From: Aquibacillus salsiterrae
GTDB lineage: Bacteria > Bacillota > Bacilli > Bacillales > Amphibacillaceae
Direction: 5' to 3'
Length of the DNA: 64,000 nucleotides
Assembly: GCF_028416595.1 (NCBI RefSeq)
Contig: NZ_JAMQKC010000002.1
Coordinates: 248,001-312,000, forward strand
In this document: positions 8,369-17,638 of the stretch, piece after piece
Position numbering within the stretch: position 1 is the stretch's first letter
How the letters are laid out: each line of letters opens with the position of its first letter
Notes under the pieces: model-generated
Told to the model about the DNA's origin: nothing
Databases searched by the model: none
What the model saw: only the letters and a program-made list of their open reading frames with translations
Position numbers and translations under genes: made by a program

Positions 8369-9214
8369 ATGAAAAAGTCTAAATCGGCGAGAACAGTAAT
8401 ATATCATTCAAGTATTATTGCACTGGGATTTCTTATGATTTATCCAATACTTTGGACTATTGCTAGTTCTTTAAAGCCTGAGAATGAAATTTTTCGTAAC
8501 TCTTCATCATTAATACCTTCCTTTTTAAAATGGGAAAATTATGCTGCTGGATGGGAAGGGTTTGGAGGATTAACCTTTGGTACCTTTTTCCTCAATTCAA
8601 CTTTTGTAACTACAATGGTAGTAATAGGAACACTGTTTTCATCAACTTTAGTTGCTTTTGGATTTGCCCGTGTTAATTTCCGTTTTAGAACTCCATTATT
8701 CGTTTGTATGTTAATTACATTGATGCTACCGCAACAGGTAACATTAATCCCGCAGTACATTTTATTTCACAAATTAGGTTGGGTAAACACATACTTACCA
8801 TTAATCGTACCATCTTTTATTGGAGGTATTCCGTTTTTTATTTTCTTGATGGTTCAATTTATTCGTGGAATTCCACGTGAATTAGATGAAGCAGCATATA
8901 TGGACGGTGCAAGTACTTTCGGTATTTTCTGGAGAATTATTCTCCCTTTAACTACACCTGCATTAGCGACAGTAGCCATTTTCTCTTTCTATTGGACTTG
9001 GGATGATTTTATGACACCATTAGTTTACCTAAATGACACTAAGTTATATACTGTTGCGCTTGGTCTTCAAATGTTTACTGATCCATCAGCTTTATCTGCA
9101 TGGGGTCCAATGTTTGCAATGTCTGTGGTTTCGATATTGCCACAGCTTTTAGTGTTCCTATTCTTCCAGAAGTATTTAGTGGAAGGTATCACTGCTGGTA
9201 GTGTGAAAGGATAA
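8369..9214 (+). CDS. sugar ABC importer permease (MalG-type)
   Basis: Second CUT1 permease of importer A (281 aa, typical length). The EAA loop reads ELDEAAYMDGAS, and the C-terminus ends in EGITAGSVKG, as in most MalG-like proteins. Translation is probably coupled to the gene at 7422 (2-nt gap, GGAGGG ribosome site inside the end of the upstream gene). Two oxidoreductase genes follow in the same direction, suggesting uptake linked to oxidation. Confidence 0.9.
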   Translation: MKKSKSARTVIYHSSIIALGFLMIYPILWTIASSLKPENEIFRNSSSLIPSFLKWENYAAGWEGFGGLTFGTFFLNSTFVTTMVVIGTLFSSTLVAFGFARVNFRFRTPLFVCMLITLMLPQQVTLIPQYILFHKLGWVNTYLPLIVPSFIGGIPFFIFLMVQFIRGIPRELDEAAYMDGASTFGIFWRIILPLTTPALATVAIFSFYWTWDDFMTPLVYLNDTKLYTVALGLQMFTDPSALSAWGPMFAMSVVSILPQLLVFLFFQKYLVEGITAGSVKG

Positions 9215-9268
9215 TGATGCTCTTCTCATAAGAGTACTATATAGATTTTTAGAAAGGGTGTTTGATAG

Positions 9269-10426
9269 ATGAATGAGGTAAGGATAGGTATCATTGGAGT
9301 AGGAAATATGGGTAGCTCCCACGCAAACTATTTATTGAAAGGAAGCGTAGATAAGGCAAGGCTTACTGCTTTACTTGAAAAGGATGAGCAGAGGAGTGAG
9401 GTTTTGAAGGGGAAATTTCCTGATAACGTTACAGTGTTCACGGATCGTAAAGCTTTTTTTGAATCGGGACTAGTGGACGCAGTAATTATTGCTACTCCTC
9501 ATTATGATCATGTGGAAATTGCTAAGGAGGCGTTTGCGCATGGATTACATGTATTATGTGAAAAACCTGCTGGTGTTTACACTAAACAAGTACGGGAGAT
9601 GAATGAGGCAGCTAAAAAAAGCGGGAAAGTATTCTCGTTAATGTATAACCAGAGAACGAATCCGATGTACCAAAAGCTAAGAGATTTAATTCAATCTGGT
9701 GAATTGGGTGAAATAAGAAGAATTAATTGGATTATTACAGATTGGTACCGTTCTCAAAGTTACTATGACTCGGGAAGCTGGCGAGCGACCTGGGCAGGTG
9801 AAGGTGGCGGTGTTTTAATTAATCAGTGCCCACATAACCTGGACTTATGGCAATGGATGACGGGAATGATGCCGAAACGGATACGAGCATTTTGTAACTT
9901 TGGCAAATATCGTAACATTGAAGTGGAAGATGAAGTAACTGCTTATGCAGAATACGAAAATGGTGCAACAGCAGTATTTATTACGACTACAGGTGAAGCT
10001 CCTGGTACGAATAGATTAGAAGTAGCAGGTGACCGTGGAAAAGTAGTGATTGAGAATGGTCAAATGGATTTTTGGCGCCTCCGAGTGCCTGAACCAGAGT
10101 TTAACCGCGAATACAAAGGTGGTTTTGGCACACCAGAATGTTGGAAGGTGGAAGTGCCGATAGTAGGAAAAGAAACAGCACATCCAGGTATTACGCAGAA
10201 TTTTGTTCGGAAAATCGTTGATGGGGAAGCATTACTAGCACCTGGGGAAGATGGGGTAAAAGGGTTAGAGCTCTCTAATGCGATGCACCTTTCTACTTGG
10301 CTAGATGATTGGGTAGAATTCCCGGTCAACGAAGAACTTTATTTGGAACATCTCCAAAAGCGAATCAAAACATCGACATTTAAGGAATCAACGGCAACAG
10401 TGTTAGATGTTGAAGGGACTTATTAA
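9269..10426 (+). CDS. Gfo/Idh/MocA family oxidoreductase
   Basis: Dehydrogenase-like protein of 385 aa. The Rossmann loop is GVGNMG near residues 10-15 and the catalytic EKP sits near residue 98. The C-terminal domain contains GGGVLINQCPHNLDLWQWM with the family's Asp/His pair. It follows importer A and is probably in its operon, so it should oxidise or reduce the imported sugar. The protein at 26391 is a close paralogue: the middle and C-terminal parts are nearly the same, while the first 70-80 residues differ much more. Start ATG after AGAAAGGGTG. The exact substrate is unknown; 3-keto-glycoside formation is one option. Confidence 0.87.
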   Translation: MNEVRIGIIGVGNMGSSHANYLLKGSVDKARLTALLEKDEQRSEVLKGKFPDNVTVFTDRKAFFESGLVDAVIIATPHYDHVEIAKEAFAHGLHVLCEKPAGVYTKQVREMNEAAKKSGKVFSLMYNQRTNPMYQKLRDLIQSGELGEIRRINWIITDWYRSQSYYDSGSWRATWAGEGGGVLINQCPHNLDLWQWMTGMMPKRIRAFCNFGKYRNIEVEDEVTAYAEYENGATAVFITTTGEAPGTNRLEVAGDRGKVVIENGQMDFWRLRVPEPEFNREYKGGFGTPECWKVEVPIVGKETAHPGITQNFVRKIVDGEALLAPGEDGVKGLELSNAMHLSTWLDDWVEFPVNEELYLEHLQKRIKTSTFKESTATVLDVEGTY

Positions 10427-10454
10427 GGATAGGAAGATTTGAGGGGGAATGATC

Positions 10455-11528
10455 ATGAGTAATCAAGATGGTATGAATTATGCACCAAAAGGAAAACCAA
10501 ACAAGGTAGTGACTGAAGGGGAATTTACTTTCGCTGCGATGGCTTTAGATCACGGCCACATTTTTGGCATGTGTAATGGGTTAACAGAAGCTGGTGCACA
10601 ATTAAAATGGGTATACGATCCAGATTCTGAAAAAGTAAAGAAATTTAAAGAAAAGTTTCCGCAAGTCAAAATTGCAAATTCTGAAGAGGATATTTTAAAT
10701 GATGAAGAAGTGAAATTAGTTGCTGCAGCTGCAATCCCTTCGAAGCGTTGTGAACTGGGCTTGCGAGTAATGGACCACGGCAAGGATTACTTTACTGATA
10801 AAGCACCATTTACAACACTTGAACAATTAGCACAAGCTAAGGAAAAAGTGAAAAGTACAGGAAAAAAATACATGGTTTATTATAGTGAAAGGTTACATGT
10901 AGAGAGTGCAATTTTTGCAGGGCAATTAATCGATGAAGGTGCGATAGGAAGAGTTATTCAAGTGATCGGAACTGGACCGCACCGATTAAATGCACCTTCT
11001 CGTCCTGATTGGTTCTTTAAAAAAGAGTATTATGGCGGAATTCTTTGTGATATTGGTAGCCATCAAATTGAACAGTTTTTATTCTTTACAGGAAATCAAG
11101 ATGCAACAGTACAAGCTAGTAAAGTAGGGAACTATAATAATCCGGATTATCCAGAACTAGAAGACTTTGGGGATGCAACATTAATTGGGGTAAATGGTGC
11201 GACAAATTACTTTAGAGTAGATTGGTTTACTCCTGATGGGCTGCGGACATGGGGCGATGGAAGAACGATAATTTTAGGTACTGAAGGGTATATAGAGATT
11301 AGAAAATACATCGATGTTGGAAGAGAAAATTCTGGAAATCACTTATTCCTCGTTACACAACAAGGGGAAAAGTATTTCAACTTGACTGGCAAGGTAGGCT
11401 TTCCATTCTTCGGAGAGCTTGTCCTTGATTGTATCAACAGAACGGAAAACGCAATGACCCAAGAACATGCTTTTAAAGCGGCTGAACTATGCCTATTGGC
11501 ACAACGAGATGCCATAACAGTAGAATAG
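10455..11528 (+). CDS. atypical Gfo/Idh/MocA family oxidoreductase
   Basis: 357 aa from the ATG at 10455, which is properly spaced after GAGGGGG; the ATG at 10449 is too close. The fold is recognised from overall layout (DYFTDKAPF in the place of the EKP segment and GGILCDIGSHQIEQFLFF in the C-terminal domain). The usual GxGxxG loop is replaced by ALDHGHIFGM, and EKP by DKAP, which keeps the lysine. It belongs to a divergent subgroup that may bind cofactor differently. It is the last gene of the module A operon, 28 nt after the previous one, with a terminator following. Function unknown. Confidence 0.78.
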   Translation: MSNQDGMNYAPKGKPNKVVTEGEFTFAAMALDHGHIFGMCNGLTEAGAQLKWVYDPDSEKVKKFKEKFPQVKIANSEEDILNDEEVKLVAAAAIPSKRCELGLRVMDHGKDYFTDKAPFTTLEQLAQAKEKVKSTGKKYMVYYSERLHVESAIFAGQLIDEGAIGRVIQVIGTGPHRLNAPSRPDWFFKKEYYGGILCDIGSHQIEQFLFFTGNQDATVQASKVGNYNNPDYPELEDFGDATLIGVNGATNYFRVDWFTPDGLRTWGDGRTIILGTEGYIEIRKYIDVGRENSGNHLFLVTQQGEKYFNLTGKVGFPFFGELVLDCINRTENAMTQEHAFKAAELCLLAQRDAITVE

Positions 11529-11543
11529 ATCTAGTACCTATCA

Positions 11544-11583
11544 CAAAGAATCGGATGGACCCTTTCTCCACCCGATTCTTTGT
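11544..11583. terminator. bidirectional terminator between convergent genes
   Basis: CAAAGAATCGG (11544-11554) pairs with CCGATTCTTTG (11572-11582), with a TGGA/TCCA extension towards the loop. It lies between the plus-strand oxidoreductase and the minus-strand antiporter. Confidence 0.75.
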
Positions 11584-11590
11584 CTGTTAA

Positions 11591-12826
11591 TCATGTTTCG
11601 TTACTTGTGTTCGACAGGTTTAACTGTTTTATGAGTGGTTTAATCGTTAAGCCTTGGAAGATTAATGAAAACAAAACAACTGAAAAGGTTAGAATCAACA
11701 CGGTATCTCGTCCTTCAAATTCAATAGGTAAACTTAAGGCAAGGGCTATGGACAAACTTCCTTTTAGCCCGCCCCAATTTAGTAAGATTCTCTCTTTTTG
11801 GTTTAACTGTTTAGTGTGTAGCGTACTGATAAATAAAGCTACGATTCTGCCGATTAAAACAATAAAAATCGCCAATGCAATAAGATGCCAATTTCCTTCA
11901 AACGATATATTTCTAATTTCTAGACCTATTAATAGAAAGATGAGGGAGTTAGCGATTAACGTTATTACATCCCAGAATGTATTTATATTTGTCCTTGTTT
12001 GTTCTGACATACCAATTTTCCCGCCATAATCTCCAAAAACAAACCCTCCAGCCACAACTGCGATAACACCTGATACGCCAATACGTTCTGCGATAAAATA
12101 ACTACCGAAAAATAACAAAGCCGATATAGCAATTTCAAAAGGGTAGTCATCATAGAGCCTTACAATTTGAGAAAAGATAAATCCTAATAAAACGCCAAGC
12201 AGTGCGCCACCAATACTAAACTTGAGGAACATAAATAACCCATTTCCAAACCCCTCCCACCCAAGTTCGAGATAGGTGAGTAAATAAACAGAAGAAATTT
12301 GGAATAGCACAACTGCAATCCCATCGTTAAACAGGGATTCACCTTCCATAACTGTCGAAAGCTTTTGCGATACCCCGAGAGATTTAAAAATGGAAATAAC
12401 ACTAATCGGGTCAGTGGCACTCATTAATGCCGCAAAGGTAAAAGCAACAGAAATTGGTAAGTCCAGAATATAATAGGTAGCAAAGCCAATAACAAGAAAT
12501 GAAAGGAAGGTTCCGACTAAAGCAATTCCGGCTACTTCATTCCTATAAGCATATAAATGGTGGAAAGGTAACTTTAAGGTAGCATCACCAAGTAAAATAG
12601 GTAGAAATAACGATATGATAATAGCTTGAAATACTTCGGATTGTGTTGCAAAAGCAGCTGCTTCGTTTACAAGTGAAAAAGGGACATCAACAATTCCCAA
12701 GACTAACCCAACTAGGACAAGTGCGATGGTGTAAGGTTGTTTTAAATGTTTAGATATCCCGATTACCGTAATCGAAATACCTAATAAAATTAACAGTTGA
12801 ATAAACACTTCATTAAATTGATGCAT
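11591..12826 (-). CDS. CPA1-family Na+(K+)/H+ antiporter
   Basis: Integral membrane cation/proton antiporter (411 aa from the ATG at 12826, 7 nt after AAGGAG; a GTG at 12832 is too close). About 12 hydrophobic segments are visible. CPA1 motifs are clear: ATDP with Asp139, and EGESLFND at 161-168, which carries the ion-binding Asn-Asp. It exchanges intracellular Na+ or K+ for protons, as expected for a salt- or alkali-tolerant Bacillaceae member. It lies in a housekeeping interlude with ppc, transcribed from its own start and ending at the terminator at 11544. Confidence 0.85.
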   Translation of the reverse strand: MHQFNEVFIQLLILLGISITVIGISKHLKQPYTIALVLVGLVLGIVDVPFSLVNEAAAFATQSEVFQAIIISLFLPILLGDATLKLPFHHLYAYRNEVAGIALVGTFLSFLVIGFATYYILDLPISVAFTFAALMSATDPISVISIFKSLGVSQKLSTVMEGESLFNDGIAVVLFQISSVYLLTYLELGWEGFGNGLFMFLKFSIGGALLGVLLGFIFSQIVRLYDDYPFEIAISALLFFGSYFIAERIGVSGVIAVVAGGFVFGDYGGKIGMSEQTRTNINTFWDVITLIANSLIFLLIGLEIRNISFEGNWHLIALAIFIVLIGRIVALFISTLHTKQLNQKERILLNWGGLKGSLSIALALSLPIEFEGRDTVLILTFSVVLFSLIFQGLTIKPLIKQLNLSNTSNET

Positions 12827-12948
12827 ATTCACACTCCTTCATAGTTTTATCATACTCGACTAGGACAAAAATTAAACATTTAGATGGATTTGCACTGTGC
12901 ATTATTATTGCCTTCTTAGTATGATTTCAGATAAAAATTTTGAATAAA

Positions 12949-12995
12949 AAAACTAACGAAACTCCAAATGGTACTCGGAGATTCGTTAGTTTTAT
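12949..12995 (-). terminator. terminator of ppc
   Basis: AACTAACGAA-A-CTCC (12951-12965) pairs with GGAG-A-TTCGTTAGTT (12977-12991). On the minus strand it is followed by a T run (12950 downwards), so it ends the ppc transcript. Confidence 0.85.
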
Positions 12996-13023
12996 AAGTA
13001 TTTCATTGCGTTATTTAGGCAAA

Positions 13024-15780
13024 TCAACCAGTGTTGCGTAGTCCTGCTGCAACCCCGTTAATCGTTAATAATACTTCGTTTAATAGATCGTCCGTATCTT
13101 CTTCATCTTTTAGGTTTTCTTGACGTAATTCAGAAACCAGTTTCACTTGGAATAAATTTAACGGATCGACTAATGGGTTACGTAATTTAACGGACTCGCG
13201 AATATTTGGCTTGTGATCCATTAATTCAGCTTGGTTAGTAATCTGCAACACGACAGCTTTTGTCAAATTGTACTCCTCTGTTATTTGACCAAAGATGCGC
13301 TTTTGTATTGCTTCATCCGTAACCATTTTCGCATATTCTTTCGCAGTTGTTAGGTCAGCCTTTGTGAGCGCCATTTGTAAATTATTGATGGTAGCTTGGA
13401 AAAATGGCCATTCTTCATACATTTGTTGTAGAAGCTCTAAGTTACTATTGTTCTTAATAATTTCATTAAGACCAGTACCTGCAGCATACCACGCTGGTAG
13501 TAATTGACGACTTTGCGTCCATGAAAATACCCACGGAATTGCGCGAAGGTCTTCGAAGCGATTACTACCTTTCCGTTTCATTGGTCGCGAACCAATATTC
13601 AAGTCACCAAGTTCATGCAAAGGTGTTGATTGGTTAAAATAAGTTAAGAAGCCTTCATCTTCAAACACTAGGGAAGAGTACTTTTTCAGAGCAATTTCAG
13701 ATACCTCACTCATTAAATTGGCTGCTTCTTTGGTCGGCATTTTCTTCGCTTTTTGCGTGCCAATCCCCATGATAGCTGTCATCAGTGTTGAAGTAGCTTG
13801 TTCTAAGCTACGATAGGCAATATCTGGGAGCAAGTATCTTGAAGAGAGAACTTCCCCTTGCTCAGTAATTTTAACGCCATCCCCTAACGTTACTGGGGGT
13901 TGAGATAATAAGCTTGCGTTTAATGGGCCACCACCGCGGCCAAGGGAACCACCACGACCGTGGAAATATTTAAGTTTTACGCCATATTTAGAAGCGATGT
14001 CATGAATATCTTCTTGTGCTTTATACAATTCCCAGTTTGCTGTAAGTGTTCCGCCATCTTTACTACTATCGGAATAACCAAGCATAATTTCCTGCAACTC
14101 GCCTCTAGCCTTTAAGTGACGACGGTACAACGGAATATCAAATAACTGTTTAATCATTTTCGGGCCGTTTTTAAGGTCCTCAATGGTTTCTAATAATGGA
14201 GCAACATGTAATTTACTCTTCACTGTGCCATCTGGATAAACACGATAAAGCCCAGCTTCTTTCGCCAATACAAGTACCTCTAATAAATCACTAACAGACC
14301 GCGTCATCGATATTAAATAAACTTCAATTGCTCTGTCTCCAAATGTATCATGAGCACGCTTAATCATCCGAAAAGTATTGATTACTTCTTGTGTCGAATC
14401 AGTAAACGTATCGTAAATAGAAACCATTGGTCTAGGATCTTGAAGAACTTTAATTAACGTATTAACTTTATCGTCCTCATCAAGTGATTTGTAATCAGCG
14501 GAAATATTGACTAGGTGTAATATTTCTGCAATAGCAGATTCATGCTCACCACTATGATTTCTTATATCTAGTGAAGCTAAATGGAAACCAAATAATTCAA
14601 CTTGACGTATTACTTTACGAAGAAGTTTAATCGGATTGTGCTTTGGATGATGGTTTTCCAAGCTTTTCCGAATAATGTGTAAATCCTCTAGCAGTTCTGC
14701 AGCATGTTCATAGCCATGTTCATGATCTTCAGCAGTATAATCTAGCTTCTTAATCATCATCGATACTTTGACACGGTACACTTCATCGTCTTTTCTCCAT
14801 GCAAACGAACCAAGATGCTTTTTATCTTGTTCAATGGATGCAAGTAGTTCTTCACTAATGTTAACCTTTTTACCAGAATGACTAAGTAATTCTCTTAATT
14901 TTTGTAACGATTCTTTATACTTTCTCAGCACCAATGCGCGGTGGGTTTTTAATGTTTCAAATGTAGTTGTAGCCTTTACATTCGGATTACCGTCACGGTC
15001 TCCTCCAATCCATGATCCAAATCGTAAAAATGAAGGAACATGGAATCGTTGTTGATACTTTTCATATAAAAGGTCCTCTAAATCCTGATGAATTCGAGGT
15101 AAAACGTCAAACAGAACCTTATCAAAATAATAGAGTCCGTTGGATACTTCTTTCATAACAGAAGGCTTTTTCTCGCGGATTTCTGCCGTTTGCCATAAAA
15201 TGGTTATCTCGTTAGAAATCGTTTCTTGAATAACTTTCTTTTCGTATCGTGTAAAGGCATAATCCATTGCTTTTAACAAATCAGAAATGCGTTGGTGAAT
15301 TTGTAATATTGTTCTTCTAGTTGCCTCTGTTGGGTGAGCTGTAATAATAAGCTCCAAAGATAATGTTTCGAGTAATGTTGTTACCATCTCAGGAGTTACA
15401 TTGTTTTCAAGTAATTTATTTATGCCATCTTCTAGTGATCCTGGTTGAATAAGGTCCGTATCCTGCGCGTGGTACTCCCGGCGACGTCTACTACGATAAT
15501 TTTGCTCAGCAATGTTAAATAAATGAAGGTGAACGGAAAAAGCTCGGATTACATTTTGTCTTAATCCAGGTTCAAGTTTATTAATCTCTTCTTTTATTTG
15601 CGTGTCTACAGCTAGATCTTGCGTTTCTCTAAGTGATTTAGCAAAGTTTCTAATTTTGTTAACTGTTTCTAGTAATTTGTCTCCGCCTTCATAAAGCAGT
15701 ACATTATCAAGCAACTCACTTAAGTATTCGACATCTCGGTGTAACGAGACTGTGCTTTTTTCTTCTATTTTTGTCTCCAT
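13024..15780 (-). CDS. ppc: phosphoenolpyruvate carboxylase
   Basis: Converts phosphoenolpyruvate and bicarbonate to oxaloacetate and phosphate, refilling the TCA cycle (918 aa from the ATG at 15780; a GTG 9 nt upstream is less well spaced from AAAGGAAG). Family landmarks are visible: TAHPTEATRR with the catalytic histidine near residue 149, GSWIGGDRDGNP, FHGRGGSLGRGGGP, and GYSDSSKDGG. It is full length with no sign of damage. It stands alone between its own terminator and a 470-bp gene-free stretch and is not part of the sugar operons. Confidence 0.97.
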   Translation of the reverse strand: METKIEEKSTVSLHRDVEYLSELLDNVLLYEGGDKLLETVNKIRNFAKSLRETQDLAVDTQIKEEINKLEPGLRQNVIRAFSVHLHLFNIAEQNYRSRRRREYHAQDTDLIQPGSLEDGINKLLENNVTPEMVTTLLETLSLELIITAHPTEATRRTILQIHQRISDLLKAMDYAFTRYEKKVIQETISNEITILWQTAEIREKKPSVMKEVSNGLYYFDKVLFDVLPRIHQDLEDLLYEKYQQRFHVPSFLRFGSWIGGDRDGNPNVKATTTFETLKTHRALVLRKYKESLQKLRELLSHSGKKVNISEELLASIEQDKKHLGSFAWRKDDEVYRVKVSMMIKKLDYTAEDHEHGYEHAAELLEDLHIIRKSLENHHPKHNPIKLLRKVIRQVELFGFHLASLDIRNHSGEHESAIAEILHLVNISADYKSLDEDDKVNTLIKVLQDPRPMVSIYDTFTDSTQEVINTFRMIKRAHDTFGDRAIEVYLISMTRSVSDLLEVLVLAKEAGLYRVYPDGTVKSKLHVAPLLETIEDLKNGPKMIKQLFDIPLYRRHLKARGELQEIMLGYSDSSKDGGTLTANWELYKAQEDIHDIASKYGVKLKYFHGRGGSLGRGGGPLNASLLSQPPVTLGDGVKITEQGEVLSSRYLLPDIAYRSLEQATSTLMTAIMGIGTQKAKKMPTKEAANLMSEVSEIALKKYSSLVFEDEGFLTYFNQSTPLHELGDLNIGSRPMKRKGSNRFEDLRAIPWVFSWTQSRQLLPAWYAAGTGLNEIIKNNSNLELLQQMYEEWPFFQATINNLQMALTKADLTTAKEYAKMVTDEAIQKRIFGQITEEYNLTKAVVLQITNQAELMDHKPNIRESVKLRNPLVDPLNLFQVKLVSELRQENLKDEEDTDDLLNEVLLTINGVAAGLRNTG

Positions 15781-16251
15781 GTTTCGCACTTCCTTTCATC
15801 GTCATACTAATAGATTTATAGTTGGTTTATTTTACTTGGGGAAAACGCTTTAAGGACTAGGTGTTTGTTTCCTAAATACACATTTGAAGAGACATACTTA
15901 TAATAACATGTTTTTCAGAAAAAAATAAATTTTTAACTTTTTTCTTGTCTGAAAACACAAGAGATTAATCAATTATATCGAATGGTTATCGCTTAATTAA
16001 TGTCGTAGCGAGATTGGTTGTTGTTTTCTTCCATTATGACTAGCTTAGGGTAAATCACTGTTACATCAAGTTTTGTTGGGTGTCTATTGAAATCCTATAG
16101 AACAGTGGTAACTTTTTTCATCACTTCTTAAAAAAAATTTAAAATTGTCGAAATATTTAATGGAGATACGACGAAAAGTTGCAAACATAATCGAAAAAAG
16201 TCCAACTGTTAAGTCGGACTAGTCCCTCGAGTCGTAAGCTATAAGTTTTAG
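15781..16251. other. gene-free region upstream of ppc
   Basis: No gene. It contains the ppc ribosome site, an AT-rich probable promoter region and, at 16194-16220, the terminator of the Spo0E-like gene. TTTTCAGA/TCTGAAAA arms near 15915-15955 could form a weak hairpin. Confidence 0.5.
16194..16220 (-). terminator. terminator of the Spo0E-like gene
   Basis: On the minus strand AGTCCGAC pairs with GTTGGACT (one G-U pair) around TTAACA and is followed by TTTTTTC. Confidence 0.75.
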
Positions 16252-16449
16252 TTAGGAGGAAAGCGCTCGTTTCCTATGTGTATTCTTGGGATAGGCGATA
16301 CGATGTGCTTGATTAATTAATTGGTCTAATTGTTGAGAAATTTTTAGGACTTCATCACTAGATTGGTTTGTTCTGTATGTTTCGTACATTTTATTACGTA
16401 GCTCTTCCATTTGCTCTTCTAGTTGATTTTTAACTTTAACTTTAACCAT
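16252..16449 (-). CDS. Spo0E-like aspartyl-phosphate phosphatase
   Basis: Small protein (65 aa) with the two-helix Spo0E layout. A first helix (QLEEQMEELRNKMYETY) is followed by the signature ISQQLDQLINQ, whose S-Q-x-L-D pattern marks the family. Characterised members dephosphorylate Spo0A~P and delay sporulation; several paralogues per genome are usual. A good ribosome site (GGAGGGG on the minus strand) precedes the start. It is monocistronic, with its own terminator. The identification rests on the short signature. Confidence 0.72.
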   Translation of the reverse strand: MVKVKVKNQLEEQMEELRNKMYETYRTNQSSDEVLKISQQLDQLINQAHRIAYPKNTHRKRALSS

Positions 16450-16580
16450 CTAAGTCAGCCCCTCCACTAAAAAGTATGAGCTATTTGAAATAGGACTTTA
16501 TACATATTATATACCAAAAAATAACAGATTTATCAACTAAATGATGAAAATTATGTAACAATGCTTTTTATTTAAAAGCT

Positions 16581-16696
16581 AAGAAAGTATAAACAAATCC
16601 AAAGAGCTGTCTAGCAAGGCGCGACTAGCACTTTTGTTCACAGATAAGAAAGTATAAAAAGATCCAAGAGCTGTCTAGCTCCAGGCGCTTTTCTTA
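16581..16696 (+). repeat. dispersed repeat, two tandem copies
   Basis: Two adjacent copies. Positions 16581-16635 read AAGAAAGTATAAACAAATCC through AGAGCTGTCTAGCAAGGCGC. Positions 16644-16696 read TAAGAAAGTATAAAAAGATC through AGAGCTGTCTAGCTCCAGGC and GCTTTTCTTA. The element recurs at 36611-36676 and, inverted, at 61007-61092. Confidence 0.8.
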
Positions 16697-16699
16697 ATT

Positions 16700-17521
16700 T
16701 TAATGAAGTTGTCGGAATTGATCTGGTGTTATTCCGAAGAGTTTACGAAAGGTTGCAACGAAATGGCTAGGTGAACGAAATCCCACATGATTAGCGACTT
16801 CTTTGACTGACAGGTGTTTTGATTCTATTAATAATTGCTTGGCAACCCGCAGCCTTAAATCGATAAAATAAGCATAGGGTGAGGTGGAAAACATCTCACG
16901 AAACATTCCGTTTAAACTTCGTGGGGATAGCTTTAAATAGGATGCAAAATCTTCTAAACCAATGTTTGGATTCGAAATATTTTTATGCATCCACGTAATT
17001 AATTGTTGAATTTTTGCTAGATTTTCTGATACTACTGGTTTTTGTGTCCTAGCATAACTATTTAACATAAGCAGAAACTGATAAATATTTGTCGATGCCT
17101 GTGTTCCAAATACATCCCCAGGTTGGTCCATCCTTTCTATCCATCTGATCAGAATGGTTTCGATTGGATTATGTTTTTCCCATTGATAAATTGCATCTAA
17201 CTTCAATCCGGTATATGAAATTAATTCGCCGATAATTGGACCGTTAAAGGTAATATAGGCAGTCTGCCATTTGTTTGAAATCGCTCGGTAGGAATGGCTA
17301 ACGTTTGGCCGGATAAGCATTCCGCTATTTTGAGGTAGTAAATGCTCTTGCCCATCAATTGTGAATACCCCTTTTCCTGAAATGGTTTGTAGCCAGTGAT
17401 AGTATGGATACCCATTTTCGCGTTCGATTTTCTCTTGTTCAGGGTTAAAGCCAATTGTCTCTACATAAATGGGGAGCGGATTTCCTTGAGGTGGGGTTAA
17501 TATTATCCGTTTTAATCTCAT
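16700..17521 (-). CDS. AraC-family transcriptional regulator
   Basis: 273 aa from the ATG at 17521, 8 nt after GGAG; the GTG at 17530 is poorly spaced. The N-terminal cupin-like ligand domain (YYHWLQTISGKGVFTIDG) is followed by a C-terminal HTH pair at about 175-273, with SVKEVANHVGFRSPSHFVATFRK typical of the second HTH. It is divergent from the GH42 beta-galactosidase at 17639, with only 117 bp between the starts. It is therefore probably the local activator, responding to a galactoside or to pentose-containing sugars. Confidence 0.87.
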   Translation of the reverse strand: MRLKRIILTPPQGNPLPIYVETIGFNPEQEKIERENGYPYYHWLQTISGKGVFTIDGQEHLLPQNSGMLIRPNVSHSYRAISNKWQTAYITFNGPIIGELISYTGLKLDAIYQWEKHNPIETILIRWIERMDQPGDVFGTQASTNIYQFLLMLNSYARTQKPVVSENLAKIQQLITWMHKNISNPNIGLEDFASYLKLSPRSLNGMFREMFSTSPYAYFIDLRLRVAKQLLIESKHLSVKEVANHVGFRSPSHFVATFRKLFGITPDQFRQLH

Positions 17522-17638
17522 CCGAAGCACTCCAATCTTTGCCAGATTATTATATTTAATACAAAAATTTTATATATATAATGATAATGAAAACGAATAC
17601 AATAGTTATATAATTATATCACAAAGGGTGAAGAATAG

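Noticed and set aside
11580-12029. 149-codon plus-strand frame inside the antiporter gene
   Set aside because: It is antisense to conserved membrane segments of the CPA1 antiporter, which clearly is the real gene.
15841-15854. cre site upstream of ppc
   Set aside because: The minus-strand reading TTAAAGCGTTTTCC has two mismatches at important positions.
17588-17601. cre or Fur-box-like sequence before the GH42 gene
   Set aside because: TGAAAACGAATACA has two mismatches to cre, and GATAAT repeats there do not form a full Fur palindrome.
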